Below are positions 11,175 through 26,438 of a stretch of DNA of 64,000 nt, in pieces. The position numbers and the translations under genes were made by a program. The stretch lies in NCBI GenBank assembly GCA_037893225.1, contig JAZGUH010000695.1, positions 833,210 through 897,209 on the forward strand. Direction: 5' to 3'. The DNA comes from Hippasteria phrygiana (taxonomy: Eukaryota > Echinodermata > Asteroidea > Valvatida > Goniasteridae). Numbering within the stretch: position 1 is the first letter of the stretch; each line of letters opens with the position of its first letter. The notes beneath the pieces were generated by a model. The model was not told the DNA's origin, did no database searches, and saw nothing but the letters and a program-made list of their open reading frames with translations.

Positions 11175-14100
11175 ACAATTATGAATGAGTAAAGCAAGTC
11201 ATACCCTAGGGAATTTGACAGGCATGGAGCAATAAATAGAAAGTAATATGCACACAGATGTTGGCCGGAAAGAAAATAAACATTGCGAGGTTTGAATTTT
11301 CTCCACAAGTTTTAATTCTAAGAAGCCGCCGATAATTGCAACATGTAGCGCCAGATCTAAGCTATCCATACATGTCAAAATTACTGAATTTGGTTGATAT
11401 TTCATGCAATTATGAATGAGTAAAGCAAGTCATACCCTAGGGAATTTGACAGGCATGGAGCAATAAATAGAAGGTAATATGCACACAGATGTTGGCCGGA
11501 AAGAAAATAAACATTGCGAGGTTTGAATTTTCTCCACAAGTTTTAACTCTAAGAAGCCGCCGATAATTGCAACATGTAGCGCCAGATCTAAGCTATCCAT
11601 ACATGTCAAAATTACTGAATTTGGTTGATATTTCATGCAATTATGAATGAGTAAAGCAAGTCATACCCTAGGGAATTTGACAGGCATGGAGCAATAAATA
11701 GAAGGTAATATGCACACAGATGTTGGCCGGAAAGAAAATAAACATTGCGAGGTTTGAATTTTCTCCACAAGTTTTAACTCTAAGAAGCCGCCGATAATTG
11801 CAACATGTAGCGCCAGATCTAAGCTATCCATACATGTCAAAATTACTGAATTTGGTTGATATTTCATGCAATTATGAATGAGTAAAGCAAGTCCATACCC
11901 CAGGGAATTTGACATGCATGGAGCAATAAATAGACGGTAACAAGTACACAGATGTTGGCCGGGAAGAAAATAAACATTGCGAGGTTTGAATTTTCTCCAC
12001 ACGTTTTAACTCTAAGAAGCCGCCGATAATTGCAACATGTAGCGCCAGATCTAAGCTATCCATACATGTCAAAATTACTGAATTTGGTTGATATTTCATG
12101 CAATTATGAATGAGTAAAGCAAGTCATACCCTAGGGAATTTGACAGGCATGGAGCAATAAATAGAAGGTAATATGCACACAGATGTTGGCCGGAAAGAAA
12201 ATAAACATTGCGAGGTTTGAATTTTCTCCACAAGTTTTAACTCTAAGAAGCCGCTGATAATTGCAACATGTAGCGCCAGATCTAAGCTATCCATACATGT
12301 CAAAATTACTGAATTTGGTTGATATTTCATGCAATTATGAATGAGTAAAGCAAGTCCATACCCCAGGGAATTTGACATGCATGGAGCAATAAATAGACGG
12401 TAACATGTACACAGATGTTGGCCGGAAAGAAAATAAACATTGCGAGGTTTGAATTTTCTCCACAAAATTTAACTCTAAGAAGCCGCCGATAATTGCAACA
12501 TGTAGCGCCAGATCTAAGCTATCCATACATGTCAAAATTACTGAATTTGGTTGATATTTCATGCAATTATGAATGAGTAAAGCAAGTCATACCCCAGGGA
12601 ATTTGACAGGCATGGAGCAATAAATAGAAGGTAATATGCACACAGATGGTGGCCGGGAAGAAAATAAACATTGCGAGGTTTGAATTTTCTCCACAAGTGT
12701 TAACTCTAAGAAGCCGCCGATAATTGCAACATGTAGCGCCAGATCTAAGCTATCCATACATGTCAAAATTACTGAATTTGGTTTATATTTCATGCAATTA
12801 TGAATGAGTAAAGCAAGTCATACCCCAGGGAATTTGACAGGCATGGAGCAATAAATAGACGGTAACATGTACACAGATGTTGGCCGGAAAGAAAATAAAC
12901 ATTGCGAGGTTTGAATTTTCTCCACAAGTTTTAACTCTAAGAAGCCGCCGATAATTGCAACATGTAGCGCCAGATCTAAGCTATCCATACATGTCAAAAT
13001 TACTGAATTTGGTTGATATTTCATACAATTATGAATGAGTAAAGCAAGTCATACCCTAGGGAATTTGACAGGCATGGAGCAATAAATAGAAAGTAATATG
13101 CACACAGATGTTGGCCGGAAAGAAAATAAACATTGCGAGGTTTGAATTTTCTCCACAAGTTTTAATTCTAAGAAGCCGCCGATAATTGCAACATGTAGCG
13201 CCAGATCTAAGCTATCCATACATGTCAAAATTACTGAATTTGGTTGATATTTCATGCAATTATGAATGAGTAAAGCAAGTCATACCCTAGGGAATTTGAC
13301 AGGCATGGAGCAATAAATAGAAGGTAATATGCACACAGATGTTGGCCGGAAAGAAAATAAACATTGCGAGGTTTGAATTTTCTCCACAAGTTTTAACTCT
13401 AAGAAGCCGCCGATAATTGCAACATGTAGCGCCAGATCTAAGCTATCCATACATGTCAAAATTACTGAATTTGGTTGATATTTCATGCAATTATGAATGA
13501 GTAAAGCAAGTCATACCCTAGGGAATTTGACAGGCATGGAGCAATAAATAGAAGGTAATATGCACACAGATGTTGGCCGGAAAGAAAATAAACATTGCGA
13601 GGTTTGAATTTTCTCCACAAGTTTTAACTCTAAGAAGCCGCTGATAATTGCAACATGTAGCGCCAGATCTAAGCTATCCATACATGTCAAAATTACTGAA
13701 TTTGGTTGATATTTCATGCAATTATGAATGAGTAAAGCAAGTCCATACCCCAGGGAATTTGACATGCATGGAGCAATAAATAGACGGTAACATGTACACA
13801 GATGTTGGCCGGAAAGAAAATAAACATTGCGAGGTTTGAATTTTCTCCACAAGTTTTAACTCTAAGAAGCCGCCGATAATTGCAACATGTAGCGCCAGAT
13901 CTAAGCTATCCATACATGTCAAAATTACTGAATTTGGTTGATATTTCATGCAATTATGAATGAGTAAAGCAAGTCATACCCTAGGGAATTTGACAGGCAT
14001 GGAGCAATAAATAGAAGGTAATATGCACACAGATGGTGGCCGGGAAGAAAATAAACATTGCGAGGTTTGAATTTTCTCCACAAGTGTTAACTCTAAGAAG

Positions 14101-17100
14101 CCGCCGATAATTGCAACATGTAGCGCCAGATCTAAGCTATCCATACATGTCAAAATTACTGAATTTGGTTTATATTTCATGCAATTATGAATGAGTAAAG
14201 CAAGTCATACCCCAGGGAATTTGACAGGCATGGAGCAATAAATAGACGGTAACATGTACACAGATGTTGGCCGGAAAGAAAATAAACATTGCGAGGTTTG
14301 AATTTTCTCCACAAGTTTTAACTCTAAGAAGCCGCCGATAATTGCAACATGTAGCGCCAGATCTAAGCTATCCATACATGTCAAAATTACTGAATTTGGT
14401 TGATATTTCATACAATTATGAATGAGTAAAGCAAGTCATACCCTAGGGAATTTGACAGGCATGGAGCAATAAATAGAAAGTAATATGCACACAGATGTTG
14501 GCCGGAAAGAAAATAAACATTGCGAGGTTTGAATTTTCTCCACAAGTTTTAATTCTAAGAAGCCGCCGATAATTGCAACATGTAGCGCCAGATCTAAGCT
14601 ATCCATACATGTCAAAATTACTGAATTTGGTTGATATTTCATGCAATTATGAATGAGTAAAGCAAGTCATACCCTAGGGAATTTGACAGGCATGGAGCAA
14701 TAAATAGAAGGTAATATGCACACAGATGTTGGCCGGAAAGAAAATAAACATTGCGAGGTTTGAATTTTCTCCACAAGTTTTAACTCTAAGAAGCCGCCGA
14801 TAATTGCAACATGTAGCGCCAGATCTAAGCTATCCATACATGTCAAAATTACTGAATTTGGTTGATATTTCATGCAATTATGAATGAGTAAAGCAAGTCA
14901 TACCCTAGGGAATTTGACAGGCATGGAGCAATAAATAGAAGGTAATATGCACACAGATGTTGGCCGGAAAGAAAATAAACATTGCGAGGTTTGAATTTTC
15001 TCCACAAGTTTTAACTCTAAGAAGCCGCTGATAATTGCAACATGTAGCGCCAGATCTAAGCTATCCATACATGTCAAAATTACTGAATTTGGTTGATATT
15101 TCATGCAATTATGAATGAGTAAAGCAAGTCCATACCCCAGGGAATTTGACATGCATGGAGCAATAAATAGACGGTAACATGTACACAGATGTTGGCCGGA
15201 AAGAAAATAAACATTGCGAGGTTTGAATTTTCTCCACAAGTTTTAACTCTAAGAAGCCGCCGATAATTGCAACATGTAGCGCCAGATCTAAGCTATCCAT
15301 ACATGTCAAAATTACTGAATTTGGTTGATATTTCATGCAATTATGAATGAGTAAAGCAAGTCATACCCTAGGGAATTTGACAGGCATGGAGCAATAAATA
15401 GAAGGTAATATGCACACAGATGGTGGCCGGGAAGAAAATAAACATTGCGAGGTTTGAATTTTCTCCACAAGTGTTAACTCTAAGAAGCCGCCGATAATTG
15501 CAACATGTAGCGCCAGATCTAAGCTATCCATACATGTCAAAATTACTGAATTTGGTTTATATTTCATGCAATTATGAATGAGTAAAGCAAGTCATACCCC
15601 AGGGAATTTGACAGGCATGGAGCAATAAATAGACGGTAACATGTACACAGATGTTGGCCGGAAAGAAAATAAACATTGCGAGGTTTGAATTTTCTCCACA
15701 AGTTTTAACTCTAAGAAGCCGCCGATAATTGCAACATGTAGCGCCAGATCTAAGCTATCCATACATGTCAAAATTACTGAATTTGGTTGATATTTCATGC
15801 AATTATGAATGAGTAAAGCAAGTCCATACCCCAGGGAATTTGACATGCATGGAGCAATAAATAGACGGTAACATGTACACAGATGTTGGCCGGAAAGTAA
15901 ATAAACATTGCGAGGTTTGAATTTTCTCCACAAGTTTTAACTCTAAGAAGCCGCCGATAATTGCAACATGTAGCGCCAGATCTAAGCTATCCATACATGT
16001 CAAAATTACTGAATTTGGTTGATATTTCATACAATTATGAATGAGTAAAGCAAGTCATACCCTAGGGAATTTGACAGGCATGGAGCAATAAATAGAAAGT
16101 AATATGCACACAGATGTTGGCCGGAAAGAAAATAAACATTGCGAGGTTTGAATTTTCTCCACAAGTTTTAATTCTAAGAAGCCGCCGATAATTGCAACAT
16201 GTAGCGCCAGATCTAAGCTATCCATACATGTCAAAATTACTGAATTTGGTTGATATTTCATGCAATTATGAATGAGTAAAGCAAGTCATACCCTAGGGAA
16301 TTTGACAGGCATGGAGCAATAAATAGAAGGTAATATGCACACAGATGTTGGCCGGAAAGAAAATAAACATTGCGAGGTTTGAATTTTCTCCACAAGTTTT
16401 AACTCTAAGAAGCCGCCGATAATTGCAACATGTAGCGCCAGATCTAAGCTATCCATACATGTCAAAATTACTGAATTTGGTTGATATTTCATGCAATTAT
16501 GAATGAGTAAAGCAAGTCATACCCTAGGGAATTTGACAGGCATGGAGCAATAAATAGAAGGTAATATGCACACAGATGTTGGCCGGAAAGAAAATAAACA
16601 TTGCGAGGTTTGAATTTTCTCCACAAGTTTTAACTCTAAGAAGCCGCCGATAATTGCAACATGTAGCGCCAGATCTAAGCTATCCATACATGTCAAAATT
16701 ACTGAATTTGGTTGATATTTCATGCAATTATGAATGAGTAAAGCAAGTCCATACCCCAGGGAATTTGACATGCATGGAGCAATAAATAGACGGTAACAAG
16801 TACACAGATGTTGGCCGGGAAGAAAATAAACATTGCGAGGTTTGAATTTTCTCCACACGTTTTAACTCTAAGAAGCCGCCGATAATTGCAACATGTAGCG
16901 CCAGATCTAAGCTATCCATACATGTCAAAATTACTGAATTTGGTTGATATTTCATGCAATTATGAATGAGTAAAGCAAGTCATACCCTAGGGAATTTGAC
17001 AGGCATGGAGCAATAAATAGAAGGTAATATGCACACAGATGTTGGCCGGAAAGAAAATAAACATTGCGAGGTTTGAATTTTCTCCACAAGTTTTAACTCT

Positions 17101-18496
17101 AAGAAGCCGCTGATAATTGCAACATGTAGCGCCAGATCTAAGCTATCCATACATGTCAAAATTACTGAATTTGGTTGATATTTCATGCAATTATGAATGA
17201 GTAAAGCAAGTCCATACCCCAGGGAATTTGACATGCATGGAGCAATAAATAGACGGTAACATGTACACAGATGTTGGCCGGAAAGAAAATAAACATTGCG
17301 AGGTTTGAATTTTCTCCACAAAATTTAACTCTAAGAAGCCGCCGATAATTGCAACATGTAGCGCCAGATCTAAGCTATCCATACATGTCAAAATTACTGA
17401 ATTTGGTTGATATTTCATGCAATTATGAATGAGTAAAGCAAGTCATACCCCAGGGAATTTGACAGGCATGGAGCAATAAATAGAAGGTAATATGCACACA
17501 GATGGTGGCCGGGAAGAAAATAAACATTGCGAGGTTTGAATTTTCTCCACAAGTGTTAACTCTAAGAAGCCGCCGATAATTGCAACATGTAGCGCCAGAT
17601 CTAAGCTATCCATACATGTCAAAATTACTGAATTTGGTTTATATTTCATGCAATTATGAATGAGTAAAGCAAGTCATACCCCAGGGAATTTGACAGGCAT
17701 GGAGCAATAAATAGACGGTAACATGTACACAGATGTTGGCCGGAAAGAAAATAAACATTGCGAGGTTTGAATTTTCTCCACAAGTTTTAACTCTAAGAAG
17801 CCGCCGATAATTGCAACATGTAGCGCCAGATCTAAGCTATCCATACATGTCAAAATTACTGAATTTGGTTGATATTTCATACAATTATGAATGAGTAAAG
17901 CAAGTCATACCCTAGGGAATTTGACAGGCATGGAGCAATAAATAGAAAGTAATATGCACACAGATGTTGGCCGGAAAGAAAATAAACATTGCGAGGTTTG
18001 AATTTTCTCCACAAGTTTTAATTCTAAGAAGCCGCCGATAATTGCAACATGTAGCGCCAGATCTAAGCTATCCATACATGTCAAAATTACTGAATTTGGT
18101 TGATATTTCATGCAATTATGAATGAGTAAAGCAAGTCATACCCTAGGGAATTTGACAGGCATGGAGCAATAAATAGAAGGTAATATGCACACAGATGTTG
18201 GCCGGAAAGAAAATAAACATTGCGAGGTTTGAATTTTCTCCACAAGTTTTAACTCTAAGAAGCCGCCGATAATTGCAACATGTAGCGCCAGATCTAAGCT
18301 ATCCATACATGTCAAAATTACTGAATTTGGTTGATATTTCATGCAATTATGAATGAGTAAAGCAAGTCATACCCTAGGGAATTTGACAGGCATGGAGCAA
18401 TAAATAGAAGGTAATATGCACACAGATGTTGGCCGGAAAGAAAATAAACATTGCGAGGTTTGAATTTTCTCCACAAGTTTTAACTCTAAGAAGCCG
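9826..18496. repeat. 21-monomer higher-order period (4856 bp), two partial copies
   Basis: About 9826-13640 and 14682-18496 agree at a 4856-bp shift (21 monomers, five of them long). Shared landmarks are the A unit with GCCGCTGAT, B, E, G, Bt, the D unit starting TCATACAATT with TTTTAATTCTAAG, two A units, and a B variant with AACAAGTACAC, GGCCGGGAAG and CACACGTTTTAAC. The match breaks at the next GCCGCTGAT/GCCGCCGAT difference. The region in between is occupied by the hexamer pair. Confidence 0.8.
12794..15567. repeat. Tandem duplication of a 1387-bp hexamer (G-D-A-A-B-E)
   Basis: The copies are 12794-14180 and 14181-15567, 1387 bp each (only one long monomer of six). The marker order is identical: G, then D starting TCATACAATT with TTTTAATTCTAAG, A, A with GCCGCTGAT, B, E. 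The E unit before the first copy has CCCCAGGG, while the E units ending both copies have CCCTAGGG, which sets the left limit. Confidence 0.88.
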
Positions 18497-21400
18497 CCGA
18501 TAATTGCAACATGTAGCGCCAGATCTAAGCTATCCATACATGTCAAAATTACTGAATTTGGTTGATATTTCATGCAATTATGAATGAGTAAAGCAAGTCC
18601 ATACCCTAGGGAATTTGACATGCATGGAGCAATAAATAGACGGTAACAAGTACACAGATGTTGGCCGGGAAGAAAATAAACATTGCGAGGTTTGAATTTT
18701 CTCCACAAGTTTTAACTCTAAGAAGCCGCCGATAATTGCAACATGTAGCGCCAGATCTAAGCTATCCATACATGTCAAAATTACTGAATTTGGTTGATAT
18801 TTCATGCAATTATGAATGAGTAAAGCAAGTCATACCCTAGGGAATTTGACAGGCATGGAGCAATAAATAGAAGGTAATATGCACACAGATGTTGGCCGGA
18901 AAGAAAATAAACATTGCGAGGTTTGAATTTTCTCCACAAGTTTTAACTCTAAGAAGCCGCTGATAATTGCAACATGTAGCGCCAGATCTAAGCTATCCAT
19001 ACATGTCAAAATTACTGAATTTGGTTGATATTTCATGCAATTATGAATGAGTAAAGCAAGTCCATACCCCAGGGAATTTGACATGCATGGAGCAATAAAT
19101 AGACGGTAACATGTACACAGATGTTGGCCGGAAAGAAAATAAACATTGCGAGGTTTGAATTTTCTCCACAAAATTTAACTCTAAGAAGCCGCCGATAATT
19201 GCAACATGTAGCGCCAGATCTAAGCTATCCATACATGTCAAAATTACTGAATTTGGTTGATATTTCATGCAATTATGAATGAGTAAAGCAAGTCATACCC
19301 CAGGGAATTTGACAGGCATGGAGCAATAAATAGAAGGTAATATGCACACAGATGGTGGCCGGGAAGAAAATAAACATTGCGAGGTTTGAATTTTCTCCAC
19401 AAGTGTTAACTCTAAGAAGCCGCCGATAATTGCAACATGTAGCGCCAGATCTAAGCTATCCATACATGTCAAAATTACTGAATTTGGTTTATATTTCATG
19501 CAATTATGAATGAGTAAAGCAAGTCATACCCCAGGGAATTTGACAGGCATGGAGCAATAAATAGAAAGTAATATGCACACAGATGTTGGCCGGAAAGAAA
19601 ATAAACATTGCGAGGTTTGAATTTTCTCCACAAGTTTTAACTCTAAGAAGCCGCCGATAATTGCAACATGTAGCGCCAGATCTAAGCTATCCATACATGT
19701 CAAAATTACTGAATTTGGTTGATATTTCATGCAATTATGAATGAGTAAAGCAAGTCATACCCTAGGGAATTTGACAGGCATGGAGCAATAAATAGAAGGT
19801 AATATGCACACAGATGTTGGCCGGAAAGAAAATAAACATTGCGAGGTTTGAATTTTCTCCACAAGTTTTAACTCTAAGAAGCCGCTGATAATTGCAACAT
19901 GTAGCGCCAGATCTAAGCTATCCATACATGTCAAAATTACTGAATTTGGTTGATATTTCATGCAATTATAAATGAGTAAAGCAAGTCCATACCCCAGGGA
20001 ATTTGACATGCATGGAGCAATAAATAGACGGTAACATGTACACAGATGTTGGCCGGAAAGAAAATAAACATTGCGAGGTTTGAATTTTCTCCACAAGTTT
20101 TAACTCTAAGAAGCCGCCGATAATTGCAACATGTAGCGCCAGATCTAAGCTATCCATACATGTCAAAATTACTGAATTTGGTTGATATTTCATGCAATTA
20201 TGAATGAGTAAAGCAAGTCATACCCTAGGGAATTTGACAGGCATGGAGCAATAAATAGAAGGTAATATGCACACAGATGGTGGCCGGGAAGAAAATAAAC
20301 ATTGCGAGGTTTGAATTTTCTCCACAAGTGTTAACTCTAAGAAGCCGCCGATAATTGCAACATGTAGCGCCAGATCTAAGCTATCCATACATGTCAAAAT
20401 TACTGAATTTGGTTTATATTTCATGCAATTATGAATGAGTAAAGCAAGTCATACCCCAGGGAATTTGACAGGCATGGAGCAATAAATAGACGGTAACATG
20501 TACACAGATGTTGGCCGGAAAGAAAATAAACATTGCGAGGTTTGAATTTTCTCCACAAGTTTTAACTCTAAGAAGCCGCCGATAATTGCAACATGTAGCG
20601 CCAGATCTAAGCTATCCATACATGTCAAAATTACTGAATTTGGTTGATATTTCATGCAATTATGAATGAGTAAAGCAAGTCCATACCCCAGGGAATTTGA
20701 CATGCATGGAGCAATAAATAGACGGTAACATGTACACAGATGTTGGCCGGAAAGTAAATAAACATTGCGAGGTTTGAATTTTCTCCACAAGTTTTAACTC
20801 TAAGAAGCCGCCGATAATTGCAACATGTAGCGCCAGATCTAAGCTATCCATACATGTCAAAATTACTGAATTTGGTTGATATTTCATACAATTATGAATG
20901 AGTAAAGCAAGTCATACCCTAGGGAATTTGACAGGCATGGAGCAATAAATAGAAGGTAATATGCACACAGATGGTGGCCGGGAAGAAAATAAACATTGCG
21001 AGGTTTGAATTTTCTCCACAAGTGTTAACTCTAAGAAGCCGCCGATAATTGCAACATGTAGCGCCAGATCTAAGCTATCCATACATGTCAAAATTACTGA
21101 ATTTGGTTTATATTTCATGCAATTATGAATGAGTAAAGCAAGTCATACCCCAGGGAATTTGACAGGCATGGAGCAATAAATAGACGGTAACATGTACACA
21201 GATGTTGGCCGGAAAGAAAATAAACATTGCGAGGTTTGAATTTTCTCCACAAGTTTTAACTCTAAGAAGCCGCCGATAATTGCAACATGTAGCGCCAGAT
21301 CTAAGCTATCCATACATGTCAAAATTACTGAATTTGGTTGATATTTCATGCAATTATGAATGAGTAAAGCAAGTCCATACCCCAGGGAATTTGACATGCA

Positions 21401-24400
21401 TGGAGCAATAAATAGACGGTAACATGTACACAGATGTTGGCCGGAAAGTAAATAAACATTGCGAGGTTTGAATTTTCTCCACAAGTTTTAACTCTAAGAA
21501 GCCGCCGATAATTGCAACATGTAGCGCCAGATCTAAGCTATCCATACATGTCAAAATTACTGAATTTGGTTGATATTTCATACAATTATGAATGAGTAAA
21601 GCAAGTCATACCCTAGGGAATTTGACAGGCATGGAGCAATAAATAGAAAGTAATATGCACACAGATGTTGGCCGGAAAGAAAATAAACATTGCGAGGTTT
21701 GAATTTTCTCCACAAGTTTTAATTCTAAGAAGCCGCCGATAATTGCAACATGTAGCGCCAGATCTAAGCTATCCATACATGTCAAAATTACTGAATTTGG
21801 TTGATATTTCATGCAATTATGAATGAGTAAAGCAAGTCATACCCTAGGGAATTTGACAGGCATGGAGCAATAAATAGAAGGTAATATGCACACAGATGTT
21901 GGCCGGAAAGAAAATAAACATTGCGAGGTTTGAATTTTCTCCACAAGTTTTAACTCTAAGAAGCCGCCGATAATTGCAACATGTAGCGCCAGATCTAAGC
22001 TATCCATACATGTCAAAATTACTGAATTTGGTTGATATTTCATGCAATTATGAATGAGTAAAGCAAGTCATACCCTAGGGAATTTGACAGGCATGGAGCA
22101 ATAAATAGAAGGTAATATGCACACAGATGTTGGCCGGAAAGAAAATAAACATTGCGAGGTTTGAATTTTCTCCACAAGTTTTAACTCTAAGAAGCCGCCG
22201 ATAATTGCAACATGTAGCGCCAGATCTAAGCTATCCATACATGTCAAAATTACTGAATTTGGTTGATATTTCATGCAATTATGAATGAGTAAAGCAAGTC
22301 CATACCCCAGGGAATTTGACATGCATGGAGCAATAAATAGACGGTAACAAGTACACAGATGTTGGCCGGGAAGAAAATAAACATTGCGAGGTTTGAATTT
22401 TCTCCACACGTTTTAACTCTAAGAAGCCGCCGATAATTGCAACATGTAGCGCCAGATCTAAGCTATCCATACATGTCAAAATTACTGAATTTGGTTGATA
22501 TTTCATGCAATTATGAATGAGTAAAGCAAGTCATACCCTAGGGAATTTGACAGGCATGGAGCAATAAATAGAAGGTAATATGCACACAGATGTTGGCCGG
22601 AAAGAAAATAAACATTGCGAGGTTTGAATTTTCTCCACAAGTTTTAACTCTAAGAAGCCGCTGATAATTGCAACATGTAGCGCCAGATCTAAGCTATCCA
22701 TACATGTCAAAATTACTGAATTTGGTTGATATTTCATGCAATTATGAATGAGTAAAGCAAGTCCATACCCCAGGGAATTTGACATGCATGGAGCAATAAA
22801 TAGACGGTAACATGTACACAGATGTTGGCCGGAAAGAAAATAAACATTGCGAGGTTTGAATTTTCTCCACAAAATTTAACTCTAAGAAGCCGCCGATAAT
22901 TGCAACATGTAGCGCCAGATCTAAGCTATCCATACATGTCAAAATTACTGAATTTGGTTGATATTTCATGCAATTATGAATGAGTAAAGCAAGTCATACC
23001 CCAGGGAATTTGACAGGCATGGAGCAATAAATAGAAGGTAATATGCACACAGATGGTGGCCGGGAAGAAAATAAACATTGCGAGGTTTGAATTTTCTCCA
23101 CAAGTGTTAACTCTAAGAAGCCGCCGATAATTGCAACATGTAGCGCCAGATCTAAGCTATCCATACATGTCAAAATTACTGAATTTGGTTTATATTTCAT
23201 GCAATTATGAATGAGTAAAGCAAGTCATACCCCAGGGAATTTGACAGGCATGGAGCAATAAATAGACGGTAACATGTACACAGATGTTGGCCGGAAAGAA
23301 AATAAACATTGCGAGGTTTGAATTTTCTCCACAAGTTTTAACTCTAAGAAGCCGCCGATAATTGCAACATGTAGCGCCAGATCTAAGCTATCCATACATG
23401 TCAAAATTACTGAATTTGGTTGATATTTCATACAATTATGAATGAGTAAAGCAAGTCATACCCTAGGGAATTTGACAGGCATGGAGCAATAAATAGAAAG
23501 TAATATGCACACAGATGTTGGCCGGAAAGAAAATAAACATTGCGAGGTTTGAATTTTCTCCACAAGTTTTAATTCTAAGAAGCCGCCGATAATTGCAACA
23601 TGTAGCGCCAGATCTAAGCTATCCATACATGTCAAAATTACTGAATTTGGTTGATATTTCATGCAATTATGAATGAGTAAAGCAAGTCATACCCTAGGGA
23701 ATTTGACAGGCATGGAGCAATAAATAGAAGGTAATATGCACACAGATGTTGGCCGGAAAGAAAATAAACATTGCGAGGTTTGAATTTTCTCCACAAGTTT
23801 TAACTCTAAGAAGCCGCCGATAATTGCAACATGTAGCGCCAGATCTAAGCTATCCATACATGTCAAAATTACTGAATTTGGTTGATATTTCATGCAATTA
23901 TGAATGAGTAAAGCAAGTCATACCCTAGGGAATTTGACAGGCATGGAGCAATAAATAGAAGGTAATATGCACACAGATGTTGGCCGGAAAGAAAATAAAC
24001 ATTGCGAGGTTTGAATTTTCTCCACAAGTTTTAACTCTAAGAAGCCGCCGATAATTGCAACATGTAGCGCCAGATCTAAGCTATCCATACATGTCAAAAT
24101 TACTGAATTTGGTTGATATTTCATGCAATTATGAATGAGTAAAGCAAGTCCATACCCTAGGGAATTTGACATGCATGGAGCAATAAATAGACGGTAACAA
24201 GTACACAGATGTTGGCCGGGAAGAAAATAAACATTGCGAGGTTTGAATTTTCTCCACAAGTTTTAACTCTAAGAAGCCGCCGATAATTGCAACATGTAGC
24301 GCCAGATCTAAGCTATCCATACATGTCAAAATTACTGAATTTGGTTGATATTTCATGCAATTATGAATGAGTAAAGCAAGTCATACCCTAGGGAATTTGA

Positions 24401-26438
24401 CAGGCATGGAGCAATAAATAGAAGGTAATATGCACACAGATGTTGGCCGGAAAGAAAATAAACATTGCGAGGTTTGAATTTTCTCCACAAGTTTTAACTC
24501 TAAGAAGCCGCTGATAATTGCAACATGTAGCGCCAGATCTAAGCTATCCATACATGTCAAAATTACTGAATTTGGTTGATATTTCATGCAATTATGAATG
24601 AGTAAAGCAAGTCCATACCCCAGGGAATTTGACATGCATGGAGCAATAAATAGACGGTAACATGTACACAGATGTTGGCCGGAAAGAAAATAAACATTGC
24701 GAGGTTTGAATTTTCTCCACAAAATTTAACTCTAAGAAGCCGCCGATAATTGCAACATGTAGCGCCAGATCTAAGCTATCCATACATGTCAAAATTACTG
24801 AATTTGGTTGATATTTCATGCAATTATGAATGAGTAAAGCAAGTCATACCCCAGGGAATTTGACAGGCATGGAGCAATAAATAGAAGGTAATATGCACAC
24901 AGATGGTGGCCGGGAAGAAAATAAACATTGCGAGGTTTGAATTTTCTCCACAAGTGTTAACTCTAAGAAGCCGCCGATAATTGCAACATGTAGCGCCAGA
25001 TCTAAGCTATCCATACATGTCAAAATTACTGAATTTGGTTTATATTTCATGCAATTATGAATGAGTAAAGCAAGTCATACCCCAGGGAATTTGACAGGCA
25101 TGGAGCAATAAATAGAAAGTAATATGCACACAGATGTTGGCCGGAAAGAAAATAAACATTGCGAGGTTTGAATTTTCTCCACAAGTTTTAACTCTAAGAA
25201 GCCGCCGATAATTGCAACATGTAGCGCCAGATCTAAGCTATCCATACATGTCAAAATTACTGAATTTGGTTGATATTTCATGCAATTATGAATGAGTAAA
25301 GCAAGTCATACCCTAGGGAATTTGACAGGCATGGAGCAATAAATAGAAGGTAATATGCACACAGATGTTGGCCGGAAAGAAAATAAACATTGCGAGGTTT
25401 GAATTTTCTCCACAAGTTTTAACTCTAAGAAGCCGCTGATAATTGCAACATGTAGCGCCAGATCTAAGCTATCCATACATGTCAAAATTACTGAATTTGG
25501 TTGATATTTCATGCAATTATAAATGAGTAAAGCAAGTCCATACCCCAGGGAATTTGACATGCATGGAGCAATAAATAGACGGTAACATGTACACAGATGT
25601 TGGCCGGAAAGAAAATAAACATTGCGAGGTTTGAATTTTCTCCACAAGTTTTAACTCTAAGAAGCCGCCGATAATTGCAACATGTAGCGCCAGATCTAAG
25701 CTATCCATACATGTCAAAATTACTGAATTTGGTTGATATTTCATGCAATTATGAATGAGTAAAGCAAGTCATACCCTAGGGAATTTGACAGGCATGGAGC
25801 AATAAATAGAAGGTAATATGCACACAGATGGTGGCCGGGAAGAAAATAAACATTGCGAGGTTTGAATTTTCTCCACAAGTGTTAACTCTAAGAAGCCGCC
25901 GATAATTGCAACATGTAGCGCCAGATCTAAGCTATCCATACATGTCAAAATTACTGAATTTGGTTTATATTTCATGCAATTATGAATGAGTAAAGCAAGT
26001 CATACCCCAGGGAATTTGACAGGCATGGAGCAATAAATAGACGGTAACATGTACACAGATGTTGGCCGGAAAGAAAATAAACATTGCGAGGTTTGAATTT
26101 TCTCCACAAGTTTTAACTCTAAGAAGCCGCCGATAATTGCAACATGTAGCGCCAGATCTAAGCTATCCATACATGTCAAAATTACTGAATTTGGTTGATA
26201 TTTCATGCAATTATGAATGAGTAAAGCAAGTCCATACCCCAGGGAATTTGACATGCATGGAGCAATAAATAGACGGTAACATGTACACAGATGTTGGCCG
26301 GAAAGTAAATAAACATTGCGAGGTTTGAATTTTCTCCACAAGTTTTAACTCTAAGAAGCCGCCGATAATTGCAACATGTAGCGCCAGATCTAAGCTATCC
26401 ATACATGTCAAAATTACTGAATTTGGTTGATATTTCAT
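15338..26438. repeat. Tandem duplication of a 24-monomer, 5551-bp unit
   Basis: The copies are about 15338-20887 and 20889-26438. All diagnostic sites I compared match at a 5551-bp shift: the AACAAGTACAC B variant (near 16797 and 22348), GTCCATACCCTAGGG (18598, 24149), CACAAAATTTAAC (twice per copy), the G/D chimera at 19500 and 25051, and TTATAAATG (19962, 25513). At the junction the match continues about 65 bases into the next monomer before AGAAGGTAAT and AGAAAGTAAT separate the copies. Confidence 0.88.
16000..19540. repeat. 8-monomer repeat, shift 1850 bp
   Basis: Inside the first 24-mer copy, about 16000-17690 and 17850-19540 share monomer order D, A, A, B variant, A (GCCGCTGAT), B (CACAAAATTTAAC), E. 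The B variant differs between copies (CCCCAGGG and CACACG against CCCTAGGG and CACAAG). This shift is not a multiple of three monomers. It also occurs inside the second 24-mer copy, so it predates that duplication. Confidence 0.7.
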